Assembly (NCBI RefSeq): GCF_029227915.1
Contig: NC_079876.1
Span: 38,857,828-38,921,827 of the forward strand
Source of the DNA: Hydractinia symbiolongicarpus
Lineage: Eukaryota > Cnidaria > Hydrozoa > Anthoathecata > Hydractiniidae
Reading direction: 5' to 3'
DNA: 64,000 nucleotides
Part shown: in pieces, positions 25,917-37,751 of the stretch
Layout of the letters: every line of letters starts with the position of its first letter
Numbering within the stretch: the stretch's first letter is position 1
Program-made: the position numbers and the translations under genes
Notes under the pieces: generated by a model
Databases searched by the model: none
Told to the model about the DNA's origin: nothing
What the model saw: the letters and a program-made list of their open reading frames with translations, nothing else

Positions 25917-26240
25917 GTATATAAATAATATATATATAGTTTTTATTTCTTCTTTTATTTTGTTGAAAACATTTTTTATTGGTAAGGTTGGACCATTAGA
26001 ATTTTTGTGAAGCAGATTGTGTATATATATACTCTAGATAGCTAGTTTGATTATGCAACAAATTTATAATCAAATAAGATTTTTGATGGGGTCAAACAAC
26101 ATTTATCTGTAAAGATATTTTAGACATCCTATATCAGCAATATTTCTTAAAGTCCAGCTTGCAATAAAAAGTTTATGTTTTTATGCGTATTCACATTCTA
26201 ATAATGTATATATATATAACACATTGTGTGTAAGAATATT
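25917..26240. other. A+T-rich spacer between convergent transposon genes
   Basis: This 324-bp stretch separates the two stop codons and shows no open frame of note. It has several ta microsatellite tracts (around 25930, 26020 and 26205). Possible polyadenylation signals exist for both directions: AATAAA near 26163 for the plus-strand gene, and TTTATT (AATAAA on the minus strand) at 25942, 25954 and 25975. If used, the two transcripts would overlap at their 3' ends. Confidence 0.5.
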
Positions 26241-26828
26241 TTACTGATAAATACCTATTTCATTTTTATGATTATCAAGCCATTTATGAAAGTCACTCAC
26301 ATTTAAATAGCGTAGTGGATTACTCTTTATATTGCAAAAGCTTGCATGAAATCTATCAGGTATCGAATCGAAGGGTTTTACTCTCAGCAATTCTTCAATT
26401 ATTTCGATCTCATCATTTTTACTATTAGCAGTTGCATGTTGAACAGATTTTGCATGTTTCTCCAGTTCTTTATCGTAATTTTCAGTTATTTCTTTAATCC
26501 CACTTGTTGCTTTGCATATTTTACTAATAGAACTAAAGGTTTTGTTTGGTCCCATATGATGTACAATATTTTTACTGATTTTATTTGTTATTTCCTGTGC
26601 TAAATCTTCTTCAATATTTTGACCAGGACCGCCTCTCCAATTTACAAAATAACTCCACTTTTGTTGTTCAGCAAGCCTTGGTGTTAATAAGCTTTCCACT
26701 TGAGCTATTGATACAAACATTTCGAGTGCATACTTGCTGTAAAGACCCAGTGATTTGAAGATTGATAGCAACAGCTTTTGATTAACAAGGTTACAATCAC
26801 CATCCCCTTCTTTTGCAGTATCCTTCAT
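26241..26828 (-). CDS. DUF6589-like protein, C-terminal exon (putative transposase or partner)
   Basis: The minus-strand frame from ATG at 26828 to TAA at 26241 encodes 195 residues. The segment EGDGD (7-11), then YALEMFVSIAQVESLLTPR (33-51), QKWSYFVNWRGG (56-67) and PGQNIEEDLAQEITNK (68-83), matches the pattern I recall for DUF6589 proteins, common in marine invertebrates and fungi (a GDG motif, LLSPRQ-like, W.RFVN..G.PG.NI..DL..E..N). This is memory, not a search. DUF6589 proteins are usually several hundred residues long, so only the C-terminal part is present. The bases before the ATG (ttttggtgttgcag) look like a 3' splice site at 26829, so the ATG is more likely an internal Met at the start of a last exon than the true start. 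The tail (84-195) is charged and lysine-rich with no recognised domain. It is convergent with the helicase and probably supplies the DNA-cutting or DNA-binding function of the element. Confidence 0.65.
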   Translation of the reverse strand: MKDTAKEGDGDCNLVNQKLLLSIFKSLGLYSKYALEMFVSIAQVESLLTPRLAEQQKWSYFVNWRGGPGQNIEEDLAQEITNKISKNIVHHMGPNKTFSSISKICKATSGIKEITENYDKELEKHAKSVQHATANSKNDEIEIIEELLRVKPFDSIPDRFHASFCNIKSNPLRYLNVSDFHKWLDNHKNEIGIYQ

Positions 26829-27320
26829 CTGCAACACCAAAACTGTTGATGCATGGTTACATGATAAGAATATATAGCTAGTCTAGCTCTAGTTTTTTCA
26901 CTACCTGAGTTTTTCTTACTAGCTATAACCTTTCCTTTTAAGAACACATAAGATCATGATTAACTTTTTGTCAGATTTAAAGCCAGCTGTAGGGTATAAA
27001 CAGGTGTAAAAAAGCATAGAAAAAAAGTGTGAAAAAAATTTAGCTAAACAAAAGGTGAGAAAAACCTATTTATAAGTACCTTGCATTATATCTTTTTACA
27101 GGTATCTTTTCAACATGTAAGCATTACCAAAATAATATTTTTTTAAATTTTATTCTTTATATAATAAAAATCTTCAAACTTCAACCATTAACAAACAGCA
27201 ACATAACAAATCCCGCACATCATCTTCCGCCATTTTAAATTAACTCACGGCCGTTACGTTCTCGCCTTGAAGCAACTCGTCTTAAAACTCGCGTAATTGA
27301 AGAGCCAATGAAATTCAAAC
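26829..27320. other. Region upstream of the DUF6589-like exon, largely uninterpreted
   Basis: About 490 bp of A+T-rich DNA between the DUF6589-like exon and the right TIR. It is too short to hold the missing N-terminal half of a DUF6589 protein, so an internal deletion is likely. On the minus strand there are possible splice donors (gcaag/gtactt near 27080; agtaagaaa near 26918) and one short ATG frame at 27174-27233. Nothing else is supported. Confidence 0.5.
27174..27233 (-). CDS. Possible first exon of the minus-strand transposon gene
   Basis: A minus-strand ATG at 27231-27233 in good context (aaaATGGCGG) opens 19 codons, reading MAEDDVRDLLCCLLMVEV and stopping at 27174. It lies about 90 bp inside the right TIR, a usual place for a transposase start. 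It could be the first coding exon of the gene whose last exon is 26241-26828, but no strong GT donor is visible within it. It may equally be chance. Confidence 0.25.
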   Translation of the reverse strand: MAEDDVRDLLCCCLLMVEV

Positions 27321-27403
27321 TTTAACCAGCCAGTCCCAGAGCTACTTCTTTCGCGCCAGCACGCATATCAGAAAGGGAAAAAGAAGCTCTGGGGACGAGA
27401 TTG
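27321..27403 (-). repeat. Right terminal inverted repeat (83 bp)
   Basis: Inverted partner of the left TIR, ending in GACGAGATTG. It shows the same internal palindrome: inner arm 27333-27351 (gtcccagagctacttcttt) against outer arm 27380-27396 (aaagaagctctggggac). Here the outer arm keeps the cccagagc form, while the left TIR has cccagggc, so the two ends have each picked up changes since insertion. Confidence 0.93.
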
Positions 27404-27412
27404 TACTTTTGA
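27404..27412. repeat. Target-site duplication, right copy
   Basis: Second copy of TACTTTTGA; from here the interrupted satellite monomer resumes with ctatacgggccgagtcc. The base before it (g at 27403) differs from the native satellite base (a), which fixes the right edge of the element. Confidence 0.9.
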
Positions 27413-30400
27413 CTATACGGGCCGAGTCCGGGATTTACGGGAAATCGCTGGTTTTCGTTTGCCGGCGATTAAACTTCGTTTATTCAGCGTCTCATCAAAA
27501 ATGAAAACATTTTTAAAAACTACAAGTCTCATGGGCTTTAGTGGTGAAATAATAATTTAAAAAATCGTTTGGGAAATTAGTTTACTCCCTGGGTACTTTC
27601 TTTGTATACTTTTGACTATAAGGGCCGAGTCCGGGATTTACGGGAAATCGCAGGTTTTCGTTTGCCGGCGATTAAACTTCTTTTATTCAGCGTCTCATCG
27701 AAAATGAAAACATTTTTGAAAACTACAAGTCTCATGCGTTTTAGTGGTGAAAATATAAATCTAAAAATCGTTCGGGAAATGAGTTTACTCCCTGGGTACT
27801 TTCTTTGTATACTTTTGATTATACGGACCGAGTCCGGGGTTTACGGGAAATGGCGGGTTTTCGTGTGCCGGCGATTAAACTTCTTTTATTAAACGTCTCA
27901 TCAAAAATGAAAACATTTCTGAAAACTACAAGTCTCATGCGTTTTAGTGGTGAAAAAATAATTTAAAAAATCGTTTGAGAAATGAGTTTACTCCCTGTGT
28001 ACTTTCTTTGTATACTTTTGACTATACGGGCCGAGTCCGGGATTTACGGGAAATCGCTGGTTTTCGTTTGCCGGCGATTAAACTTCTTTAATTCAGCGTC
28101 TCATCAAAAATGAAAACATTTTTAAAAACTACAAGTCTCATGGGCTTTAGTGGTGAAAAGATAATTGAAAAAATCGTTTCGGAGATGAGTTTACTCACAG
28201 GGTACTTTCTTTGTATACATTCGACTATACGGGCCGAATCCGTGATTTACGGGAAATCGCAGGTTTTCGTTTGCCGGCGATTAAACTTCTTTTATTCAGC
28301 GTCTCATCAAAAATGAAAACATTTTTGAAAACTACAAGTCTCATGCGTTTTAGTGGTGAAAAAATAATTTAAAAAATCGTTCGGGAAATGAGTTTACTTC
28401 CTGGGTACTTTCTTTGTATACTTTTGACTATGCGGGCCGAGTTCTGGGTTTACGGGTAATGGCGGGTTTTCGTTTGCCGGCGATTAAACTTCTTTTATTC
28501 AGCGTCTCATCAAAAATGAAAACATTTTTGAAAACTACAAGTCTCATGCGTTTAAGTGGTGAAAAGATAATTTAAAAAACTGTTTCGGAAATGAGTTTAC
28601 TCACAGGGTACTTTCTTTGTATACATTCGACTATACGGGCCGAGTCCGGGATTTACGGGAAATCGCAGGTTTTCGTTTGCCGGCGATTAAACTTCTTTTA
28701 TTCAGCGTCTCATCAAAAATGAAAACATTTTTGAAAACTACAAGTCTCATGGGCTTTAGTGGTGAAATAATAATTTAAAAAATCGTTTGGGAAATTAGTT
28801 TACTTCCTGGGTACTTTCTTTGTATACTTTTGACTATACGGACCGAGTCCGGGATTTACGGTAAATCGCAGGTTTTCGTTTGCCGGCGATTAAACTTCAT
28901 GTATTCAGCGTCTCATCAAAAATGAAAACATTTTTGAAAACTACAAGTCTCATGCGTTTTAGTGGTGAAAAAATAATTTAAAAAATCGTTCGGGAAATGA
29001 GTTTATTCCCTGGGTAATTTCTTTGTATACTTTTGACTATACGGGCTGAGTCCGGGATTTACGGGAAATCGCTGGTTTTCGTTTGCCGGCGATTAAACTT
29101 CTTTTATTCAGCGTCTCATCAGAAATGTAAACATTTTTAAAAACTACAAGTCTCATGCGTTTTAGTGGTGAAAAAATAATTTAAAAAATCGTTCGGGAAA
29201 TGAGTTTACTCCCTGGGTACTTTCTTTGTATACTTTTGATTATACGGACCGAGTCTGGGGTTTACGGGAAATGGCGGGTTTTCGTGTGCCGGCGATTAAA
29301 CTTCTTTTATTCAGCGTCTCATCAAAAATGAAAACACTTTTGAAAACTACAACTCTCATGCGTTTTAGTGGTGAAAAGATAATTTAAAAAATCGTTTAGG
29401 AAATGAGTTTACTCACAGGGTACTTTCTTTGTATACATTCGACTATACGGGCCAAGCCCGGGATTTACGGGAAATCGCGGGTTTTCGTTTGCCGGCGATT
29501 AAACCACTTTCATTAAACGTCTCATCAATAATGAAAACATTTTTAAAAACTACAAGTCTCATGGGCTTTAGTGGTGAAATAATAATTTAAAAAATCGTTT
29601 GGGAAATTAGTTTACTCCCTGGGTACTTTCTTTGTATACTTTTGACTATACGGGCCGAGTCCGGGATTTACGGGAAATCGCTGGTTTTCGTTTGCCGGCG
29701 ATTAAACTCCTTTTATTCAGCGTCTCATCAAAAATGAAAACATTTTTAAAAACTACAAGTCTCATGGGCTTTAGTGGTGAAATAATAATTTAAAAATCGT
29801 TTGGGAAATTAGTTTACTCCCTGGGTACTTTCTTTGTATACGTTTGACTATACGGGCGAAGTCCGGGATTTACGGGAAATCGCAGGTTTTCGTTTGCCGG
29901 CGATTAAACTTCTTTTATTCAGCGTCTCATCAAAAATGAAAACATTTTTGAAAACTACAAGTCTCATGCGTTTTAGTGGTGAAAATATAAGTCAAAAAAT
30001 CGTTCGGGAAATGAGTTTACTCCCTGGGTACTATCTTTGTATACTTTTAATTATACGGGCGAAGCCCGGGTTTTACGGGAAATCCCGGGTTTTCGTTTGC
30101 CGGCGATTAAACTTCTTTTATTCAGCGTCTCATCAGAAATGAAAACATTTTTAAAAACTACAAGTCTCATGCGTTTTAGTGGTGAAAAAATAATTTAAAA
30201 AATCGTTCGGGAAATGAGTTTACTCCCTGGGTACTTTCTTTGTATACTTTTGATTATACGGACCGAGTCTGGGGTTTACGGGAAATGGCGGGTTTTCGTG
30301 TGCCGGCGATTAAACTTCTTTTATTCAGCGTCTCATCATAAATGAAAACATTTTTGAAAACTACAACTCTCATGCGTTTTAGTGGTGAAAAGATAATTTA

Positions 30401-32268
30401 AAAAATCGTTTTGGAAATGAGTTTACTCACAGGGTACTTTCCTTGTATACATTCGACTATACGGGCCAAGCCCGGGATTTACGGGAAATCGCGGGTTTTC
30501 GTTTGCCGGCGATTAAACCACTTTCATTAAACGTCTCATCAAAAATGAAAACATTTTTAAAAACTACAAGTCTCATGGGCTTTAGTGGTGAAATAATAAT
30601 TTAAAAAATCGTTTGGGAAATTAGTTTACTCCCTGGGTACTTTCTTTGTATACTTTTTACTATACGGGCCGAGTCCGGGATTTACGGGAAATCGCTGGTT
30701 TTCGTTTGCCGGCGATTAAACTTCTTTTATTCAGCGTCTCATCAAAAATGAAAACATTTTTAAAAACTACAAGTCTCATGGGCTTTAGTGGTGAAATAAT
30801 AATTTAAAAATCGTTTGGGAAATTAGTTTACTCCCTGGGTACTTTCTTTGTATACTTTTGACTATACGGGCGAAGTCCGGGATTTACGGGAAATCGCAGG
30901 TTTTCGTTTGCCGGCGATTAAACTTCTTTTATTCAGCGTCTCATCAAAAATGAAAACATTTTTGAAAACTACAAGTCTCATGCGTTTTAGTGGTGAAAAT
31001 ATAAATCAAAAAATCGTTCGGGAAATGAGTTTACTCCCTGGGTACTATCTTTGTATACTTTTGATTATACGGGCGAAGCCCGGGTTTTACGGGAAATCTC
31101 GGGTTTTCGTTTGCCGGCGATTAAACTTCTTTTATTCAGCGTCTCATCAGAAATGAAAACATTTTTAAAAACTACAAGTCTCATGCGTTTTAGTGGTGAA
31201 AAAATAAATTAAAAAATCGTTCGGGAAATGAGTTTACTCCCTGGGTACTTTCTTTGTATACTTTTGATTATACGGACCGAGTCTGGGGTTTACGGGAAAT
31301 GGCGGGTTTTCGTGTGCCGGCGATTAAACTTCTTTTATTCAGCGTCTCATCAAAAATGAAAACATTTTTGAAAACTACAACTCTCATGCGTTTTAGTGGT
31401 GAAAAGATAATTTAAAAAATCGTTTTGGAAATGAGTTTACTCACAGGGTACTTTCTTTGTATACATTCGACTATACGGGCCAAGCCCGGGATTTACGGGA
31501 AATCGCGGGTTTTCGTTTGCCGGCGATTAAACCACTTTCATTAAACGTCTCATCAAAAATGAAAACATTTTTAAAAACTACAAGTCTCATGGGCTTTAGT
31601 GGTGAAATAATAATTTAAAAAATCGTTTGGGAAATTAGTTTACTCCCTGGGTACTTTCTTTGTATACTTTTGATTATACGGACCGAGTCTGGGGTTTACG
31701 GGAAATGGCGGGTTTTCGTGTGCCGGCGATTAAACATCTTTTATTCAGCGTCTCATCAAATATGAAAACATTTTTGAAAACTACAACTCTCATGCGTTTT
31801 AGTGGTGAAAAGATAATTTAAAAAATCGTTTTGGAAATGAGTTTACTCACAGGGTACTTTCTTTGTATACATTCGACTATACGAGCCAAGCCCGGGATTT
31901 ACGGGAAATCGCGGGTTTTCGTTTGCCGGCGATTAAACCACTTTCATTAAACGTCTCATCAAAAATGAAAACATTTTTAAAAACTACAAGTCTCATGGGC
32001 TTTAGTGGTGAAATAATAATTTAAAAAATCGTTTGGGAAATTAGTTTACTCCCTGGGTACTTTCTTTGTATACTTTTGACTATACGGGCCGAGTCCGGGA
32101 TTTACGGGAAATCGATGGTTTTCGTTTGCCGGCGATTAAACTTCTTTTATTCAGCGTCTCATCAAAAATGAAAACATTTTTAAAAACTACAAGTCTTATG
32201 CGTTTTAGTGGTGAAAAAATAATTTAAAAAATCGTTCTGGAAATGAGTTTACTCACAGGGTACTTTCT

Positions 32269-33085
32269 TTGTACACATTCGACTATACGGGCCAAGCCCG
32301 GGATTTACGGGAAATCGCGGGTTTTCGTTTGCCGGCGATTAAACCTCTTTCATTAAGCGTATCATCAAAAATGAAAACATTTTTGAAAACTACAAGTCTC
32401 ATGCGTTTTAGTGGTGAAAAAAAAAAAATTAAAAAATCGTTCGGGAAATGAGTTTACTCCCTGGGTACTTTCTTTGTATACATTCGACTATACGGGCCAA
32501 GCCCGGGATTTACGGGAAATCGCGGGATTTCGTTTGCCGGCGATTAAACCTCTTTTATTAAGCGTCTCATCAAAAATGAAAACATTTTTGAAAACTGCAA
32601 GTCTCATGCGTTTTAGTGGTGAAAAGATAATTTAAAAAATCGTTCTGGAAATGAGTTTACTCACAGGGTACTTTCTTTGTACACATTCGACTATACGGGC
32701 CAAGCCCGGGATTTACGGGAAATCGCGGGTTTTCGTTTGCCGGCGATTAAACCTCTTTCATTAAGCGTATCATCAAAAATGAAAACATTTTTGAAAACTA
32801 CAAGTCTCATGCGTTTTAGTGGTGAAAAAAAAAAATTAAAAAATCGTTCGGGAAATGAGTTTACTCCCTGGGTACTTTCTTTGTATACATTCGACTATAC
32901 GGGCCAAGCCCGGGATTTACGGGAAATCGCGGGATTTCGTTTGCCGGCGATTAAACATCTTTTATTAAGCGTCTCATCAAAAATGAAAACATTTTTGAAA
33001 ACTGCAAGTCTCATGCGTTTTAGTGGTGAAAAGATAATTGAAAAAATCGTTTCGGAGATGAGTTTACTCACAGGGTACTTTCTTT
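32269..33085 (+). repeat. 408-bp dimer, two copies (first HOR copy)
   Basis: Each dimer joins a tgtacacattcgac / cattaagcgtatcatc monomer with an expanded A run to a cgcgggatttcg / aaaactgcaagtc monomer. The copies start at 32269 and 32677. The A run is one base shorter in the second copy, which removes a frame break and leaves a 170-codon open frame at 32677-33189. That frame is a repeat artefact, not a gene. Confidence 0.9.
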
Positions 33086-36000
33086 GTATACATTCGACTA
33101 TACGGGCCGAGTCCGGGATTTACGGGAAATCGCAGGTTTTCGTTTGCCGGCGATTAAACTTCTTTTATTCAGCGTCTCATCAAAAATGAAAACATTTTTA
33201 AAAACTACAAGTCTCATGCGTTTTAGTGATGAAAAAATAATTTAAAAAATCGTTCGGGAAATGAGTTTACTCCCTGGGTACTTTCTTTGTATACATTCGA
33301 CTATACGGGCCAAGCCTGGGATTTACGGGAAATCGCGGGATTTCGTTTGCCGGCGATTAAACCTCTTTTATTAAGCGTCTCATCAAAAATGAAAACATTT
33401 TTGAAAACTGCAAGTCTCATGCGTTTTAGTGGTGAAAAGATAATTGAAAAAATCGTTTCGGAAATGAGTTTACTCACAGGGTACTTTCTTTGTATACATT
33501 CGACTATACGGGCCGAGTCCGGGATTTACGGGAAATCGCAGGTTTTCGTTTGCCGGCGATTAAACTTCTTTTACTCAGCGTCTCATCAAAAATGAAAACA
33601 TTTTTGAAAACTACAAGTCTCATGGGCTTTAGTGGTGTAATAATAATTTAAAAAATCGTTTGGGAAATTAGTTTACTCCCTGGGTACTTTCTTTGTATAC
33701 TTTTGACTATACGAGCCCAGTCCGGGATTTACGGGAAATCGCAGGTTTTCGTTTGCCGGCGATTAAACTTCTTTTATTCAGCGTCTCATCAAAAATGAAA
33801 ACATTTTTGAAAACTACAAGTCTCATGCGTTTTAGTCGTGAAAATATAAATCAAAAAATCGTTCGGGAAATGAGTTTACTCCCTGGGTACCTTCTTTGTA
33901 TACTTTTGATTATACGGGCCAAGCCCGGGATTTACGGGAAATCTCGGGTTTTCGTTTGCCGGCGATTAAACATCTTTCATAAAGCGTCTCATCAAAAATG
34001 AAAATATTCTTGAAAACTACAAGTCTCATGCGTTTTAGTGGTGAAATAATAATTTAAAAAATCGTTTGGGAAATGAGTTTACTCACAGGGTACTTTCTTT
34101 GTATACATTCGACTATACGGGCCGAGTCCGGGATTTACGGGAAATCGCAGGTTTTCGATTGCCGGCGATTAAACTTCTTTTATTCAGCGTCTCATCAAAA
34201 ATGAAAACATTTTTGAAAACTACAAGTCTCATGCGTTTTAGTGGTGAAAAAATAATTTAAAAAACCGTTCGGGAAATGAGTTTACTCCCTGGGTACTTTC
34301 TTTGTATACATTCGACTATACGGGCCAAGCCCGGGATTTACGGGAAATCGCGGGATTTCGTTTGCCGGCGATTAAACCTCTTTTATTAAGCGTCCCATCA
34401 AAAATGAAAACATTTTTGAAAACTGCAAGTCTCATGCGTTTTAGTGGTGAAAAGATAATTGAAAAAATCGTTTCGGAAATGAGTTTACTCACAGGGTACT
34501 TTCTTTGTATACATTCGACTATACGGGCCGAGTCCGGGATTTACGGGAAATCGCAGGTTTTCGTTTGCCGGCGATTAAACTTCTTTTATTCAGCGTCTCA
34601 TCAAAAATAAAAACATTTTTGAAAACTACAAGTCTCATGGGCTTTAGTGGTGAAATAATAATTTAAAAAATCGTTTGGGAAATTAGTTTACTCCCTGGGT
34701 ACTTTCTTTGTATACTTTTGACTATACGGGCCGAGTCCGGGATTTACGGGAAATCGCAGGTTTTCGTTTGCCGGCGATTAAACTTCTTTTATTCAGCGTC
34801 TCATCAAAAATGAAAACATTTTTGAAAACTACAAGTCTCATGCGTTTTAGTCGTGAAAATATAAATCAAAAAATCGTTCGGGAAATGAGTTTACTCCCTG
34901 GGTACCTTCTTTGTATACTTTTGATTATACGGGCCAAGCCCGGGATTTACGGGAAATCTCGGGTTTTCGTTTGCCGGCGATTAAACTTCTTTTATTCAGC
35001 GTCTCATCAAAAGTGAAAACATTTTTGAAAACTACAAGTCTTATGCGTTTTAGTGGTGAAAAAATAATTTAAAAAATCGTTCGGGAAATGAGTTTACTCC
35101 CTGGGTACTTTCTTTGTATACTTTTGACTATACGGGCCGAGTCCGGGATTTACGGGAAATCGCAGGTTTTCGATTGCCGGCGATTAAACTTCTTTTATTC
35201 AGCGTCTCATCAAAAATGAAAACATTTTTGAAAACTACAAGTCTCATGCGTTTTAGTGGTGAAAAAATAATTTAAAAAACCGTTCGGGAAATGAGTTTAC
35301 TCCCTGGGTACTTTCTTTGTATACATTCGACTATACGGGCCAAGCCCGGGATTTACGGGAAATCGCGGGATTTCGTTTGCCGGCGATTAAACCTCTTTTA
35401 TTAAGCGTCTCATCAAAAATGAAAACATTTTTGAAAACTGCAAGTCTCATGCGTTTTAGTGGTGAAAAGATAATTGAAAAAATCGTTTCGGAAATGAGTT
35501 TACTCACAGGGTACTTTCTTTGTATACATTCGACTATACGGGCCGAGTCCGGGATTTACGGGAAATCGCAGGTTTTCGTTTGCCGGCGATTAAACTTCTT
35601 TTATTCAGCGTCTCATCAAAAATAAAAACATTTTTGAAAACTACAAGTCTCATGGGCTTTAGTGGTGAAATAATAATTTAAAAAATCGTTTGGGAAATTA
35701 GTTTACTCCCTGGGTACTTTCTTTGTATACTTTTGATTATACGGACCGAGTCTGGGGTTTACGGGAAATGGCGGGTTTTCGTGTGCCGGCGATTAAACTT
35801 CTTTTATTCAGCGTCTCATCAAATATGAAAACATTTTTGAAAACTACAACTCTCATGCGTTTTAGTGGTGAAAAGATAATTTAAAAAATCGTTTTGGAAA
35901 TGAGTTTACTCACAGGGTACTTTCTTTGTATACATTCGACTATACGAGCCAAGCCCGGGATTTACGGGAAATCGCGGGTTTTCGTTTGCCGGCGATTAAA

Positions 36001-37751
36001 CCACTTTCATTAAACGTCTCATCAAAAATGAAAACATTTTTAAAAACTACAAGTCTCATGGGCTTTAGTGGTGAAATAATAATTTAAAAAATCGTTTGGG
36101 AAATTAGTTTACTCCCTGGGTACTTTCTTTGTATACTTTTGACTATACGGGCCGAGTCCGGGATTTACGGGAAATCGCTGGTTTTCGTTTGCCGGCGATT
36201 AAACTTCTTTTATTCAGCGTCTCATCAAAAATGAAAACATTTTTAAAAACTACAAGTCTCATGGGCTTTAGTGGTGAAATAATAATTTAAAAATCGTTTG
36301 GGAAATTAGTTTACTCCCTGGGTACTTTCTTTGTATACTTTTGACTATACGGGCGAAGTCCGGGATTTACGGGAAATCGCAGGTTTTCGTTTGCCGGCGA
36401 TTAAACTTCTTTTATTCAGCGTCTCATCAAAAATGAAAACATTTTTGAAAACTACAAGTCTCATGCGTTTTAGTGGTGAAAATATAAATCAAAAAATCGT
36501 TCGGGAAATGAGTTTACTCCCTGGGTACTATCTTTGTATACTTTTGATTATACGGGCGAAGCCCGGGTTTTACGGGAAATCTCGGGTTTTCGTTTGCCGG
36601 CGATTAAACTTCTTTTATTCAGCGTCTCATCAGAAATGAAAACATTTTTAAAAACTACAAGTCTCATGCGTTTTAGTGGTGAAAAAATAATTTAAAAAAT
36701 CGTTCGGGAAATGAGTTTACTCCCTGGGTACTTTCTTTGTATACTTTTGATTATACGGACCGAGTCTGGGGTTTACGGGAAATGGCGGGTTTTCGTGTGC
36801 CGGCGATTAAACTTCTTTTATTCAGCGTCTCATCAAAAATGAAAACATTTTTGAAAACTACAACTCTCATGCGTTTTAGTGGTGAAAAGATAATTTAAAA
36901 AATCGTTTTGGAAATGAGTTTACTCACAGGGTACTTTCTTTGTATACATTCGACTATACGGGCCAAGCCCGGGATTTACGGGAAATCGCGGGTTTTCGTT
37001 TGCCGGCGATTAAACCACTTTCATTAAACGTCTCATCAAAAATGAAAACATTTTTAAAAACTACAAGTCTCATGGGCTTTAGTGGTGAAATAATAATTTA
37101 AAAAATCGTTTGGGAAATTAGTTTACTCCCTGTGTACTTTCTTTGTATACTTTTGATTATACGGACCGAGTCTGGGGTTTACGGGAAATGGCGGGTTTTC
37201 GTGTGCCGGCGATTAAACATCTTTTATTCAGCGTCTCATCAAATATGAAAACATTTTTGAAAACTACAACTCTCATGCGTTTTAGTGGTGAAAAGATAAT
37301 TTAAAAAATCGTTTTGGAAATGAGTTTACTCACAGGGTACTTTCTTTGTATACATTCGACTATACGAGCCAAGCCCGGGATTTACGGGAAATCGCGGGTT
37401 TTCGTTTGCCGGCGATTAAACCACTTTCATTAAACGTCTCATCAAAAATGAAAACATTTTTAAAAACTACAAGTCTCATGGGCTTTAGTGGTGAAATAAT
37501 AATTTAAAAAATCGTTTGGGAAATTAGTTTACTCCCTGGGTACTTTCTTTGTATACTTTTGACTATACGGGCCGAGTCCGGGATTTACGGGAAATCGATG
37601 GTTTTCGTTTGCCGGCGATTAAACTTCTTTTATTCAGCGTCTCATCAAAAATGAAAACATTTTTAAAAACTACAAGTCTTATGCGTTTTAGTGGTGAAAA
37701 AATAATTTAAAAAATCGTTCTGGAAATGAGTTTACTCACAGGGTACTTTCT

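Larger units (their letters stand above)
23960..27403. mobile_element. TIR DNA transposon encoding a RecQ-like helicase and a DUF6589-like protein
   Basis: A 3,444-bp segment unlike the satellite, bounded by inverted repeats of about 82 bp and a 7-10 bp target-site duplication. It holds a spliced RecQ-type helicase gene on the plus strand and a convergent minus-strand exon that resembles DUF6589 proteins. Together this identifies a cut-and-paste type element. Helicase-carrying Academ-type transposons are known in animals and fungi, but my recollection is that they make 3-4 bp duplications, which does not fit. Long TIRs with 9-bp duplications are typical of MULE elements. I therefore leave the superfamily open. 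Both genes are damaged or incomplete, so this copy is probably not autonomous. It appears only once in the window. Confidence 0.92.

Noticed and set aside
26346-26603. Plus-strand frame opposite the DUF6589-like exon
   Set aside because: It is a shadow of the longer minus-strand frame. Its hydrophobic make-up is what antisense of a charged protein gives.
23960-27403. Helitron
   Set aside because: A helicase is present, but the element has long TIRs and a target duplication, the helicase is RecQ-type without a Rep domain, and there is no 5'-TC / CTRR-3' structure.
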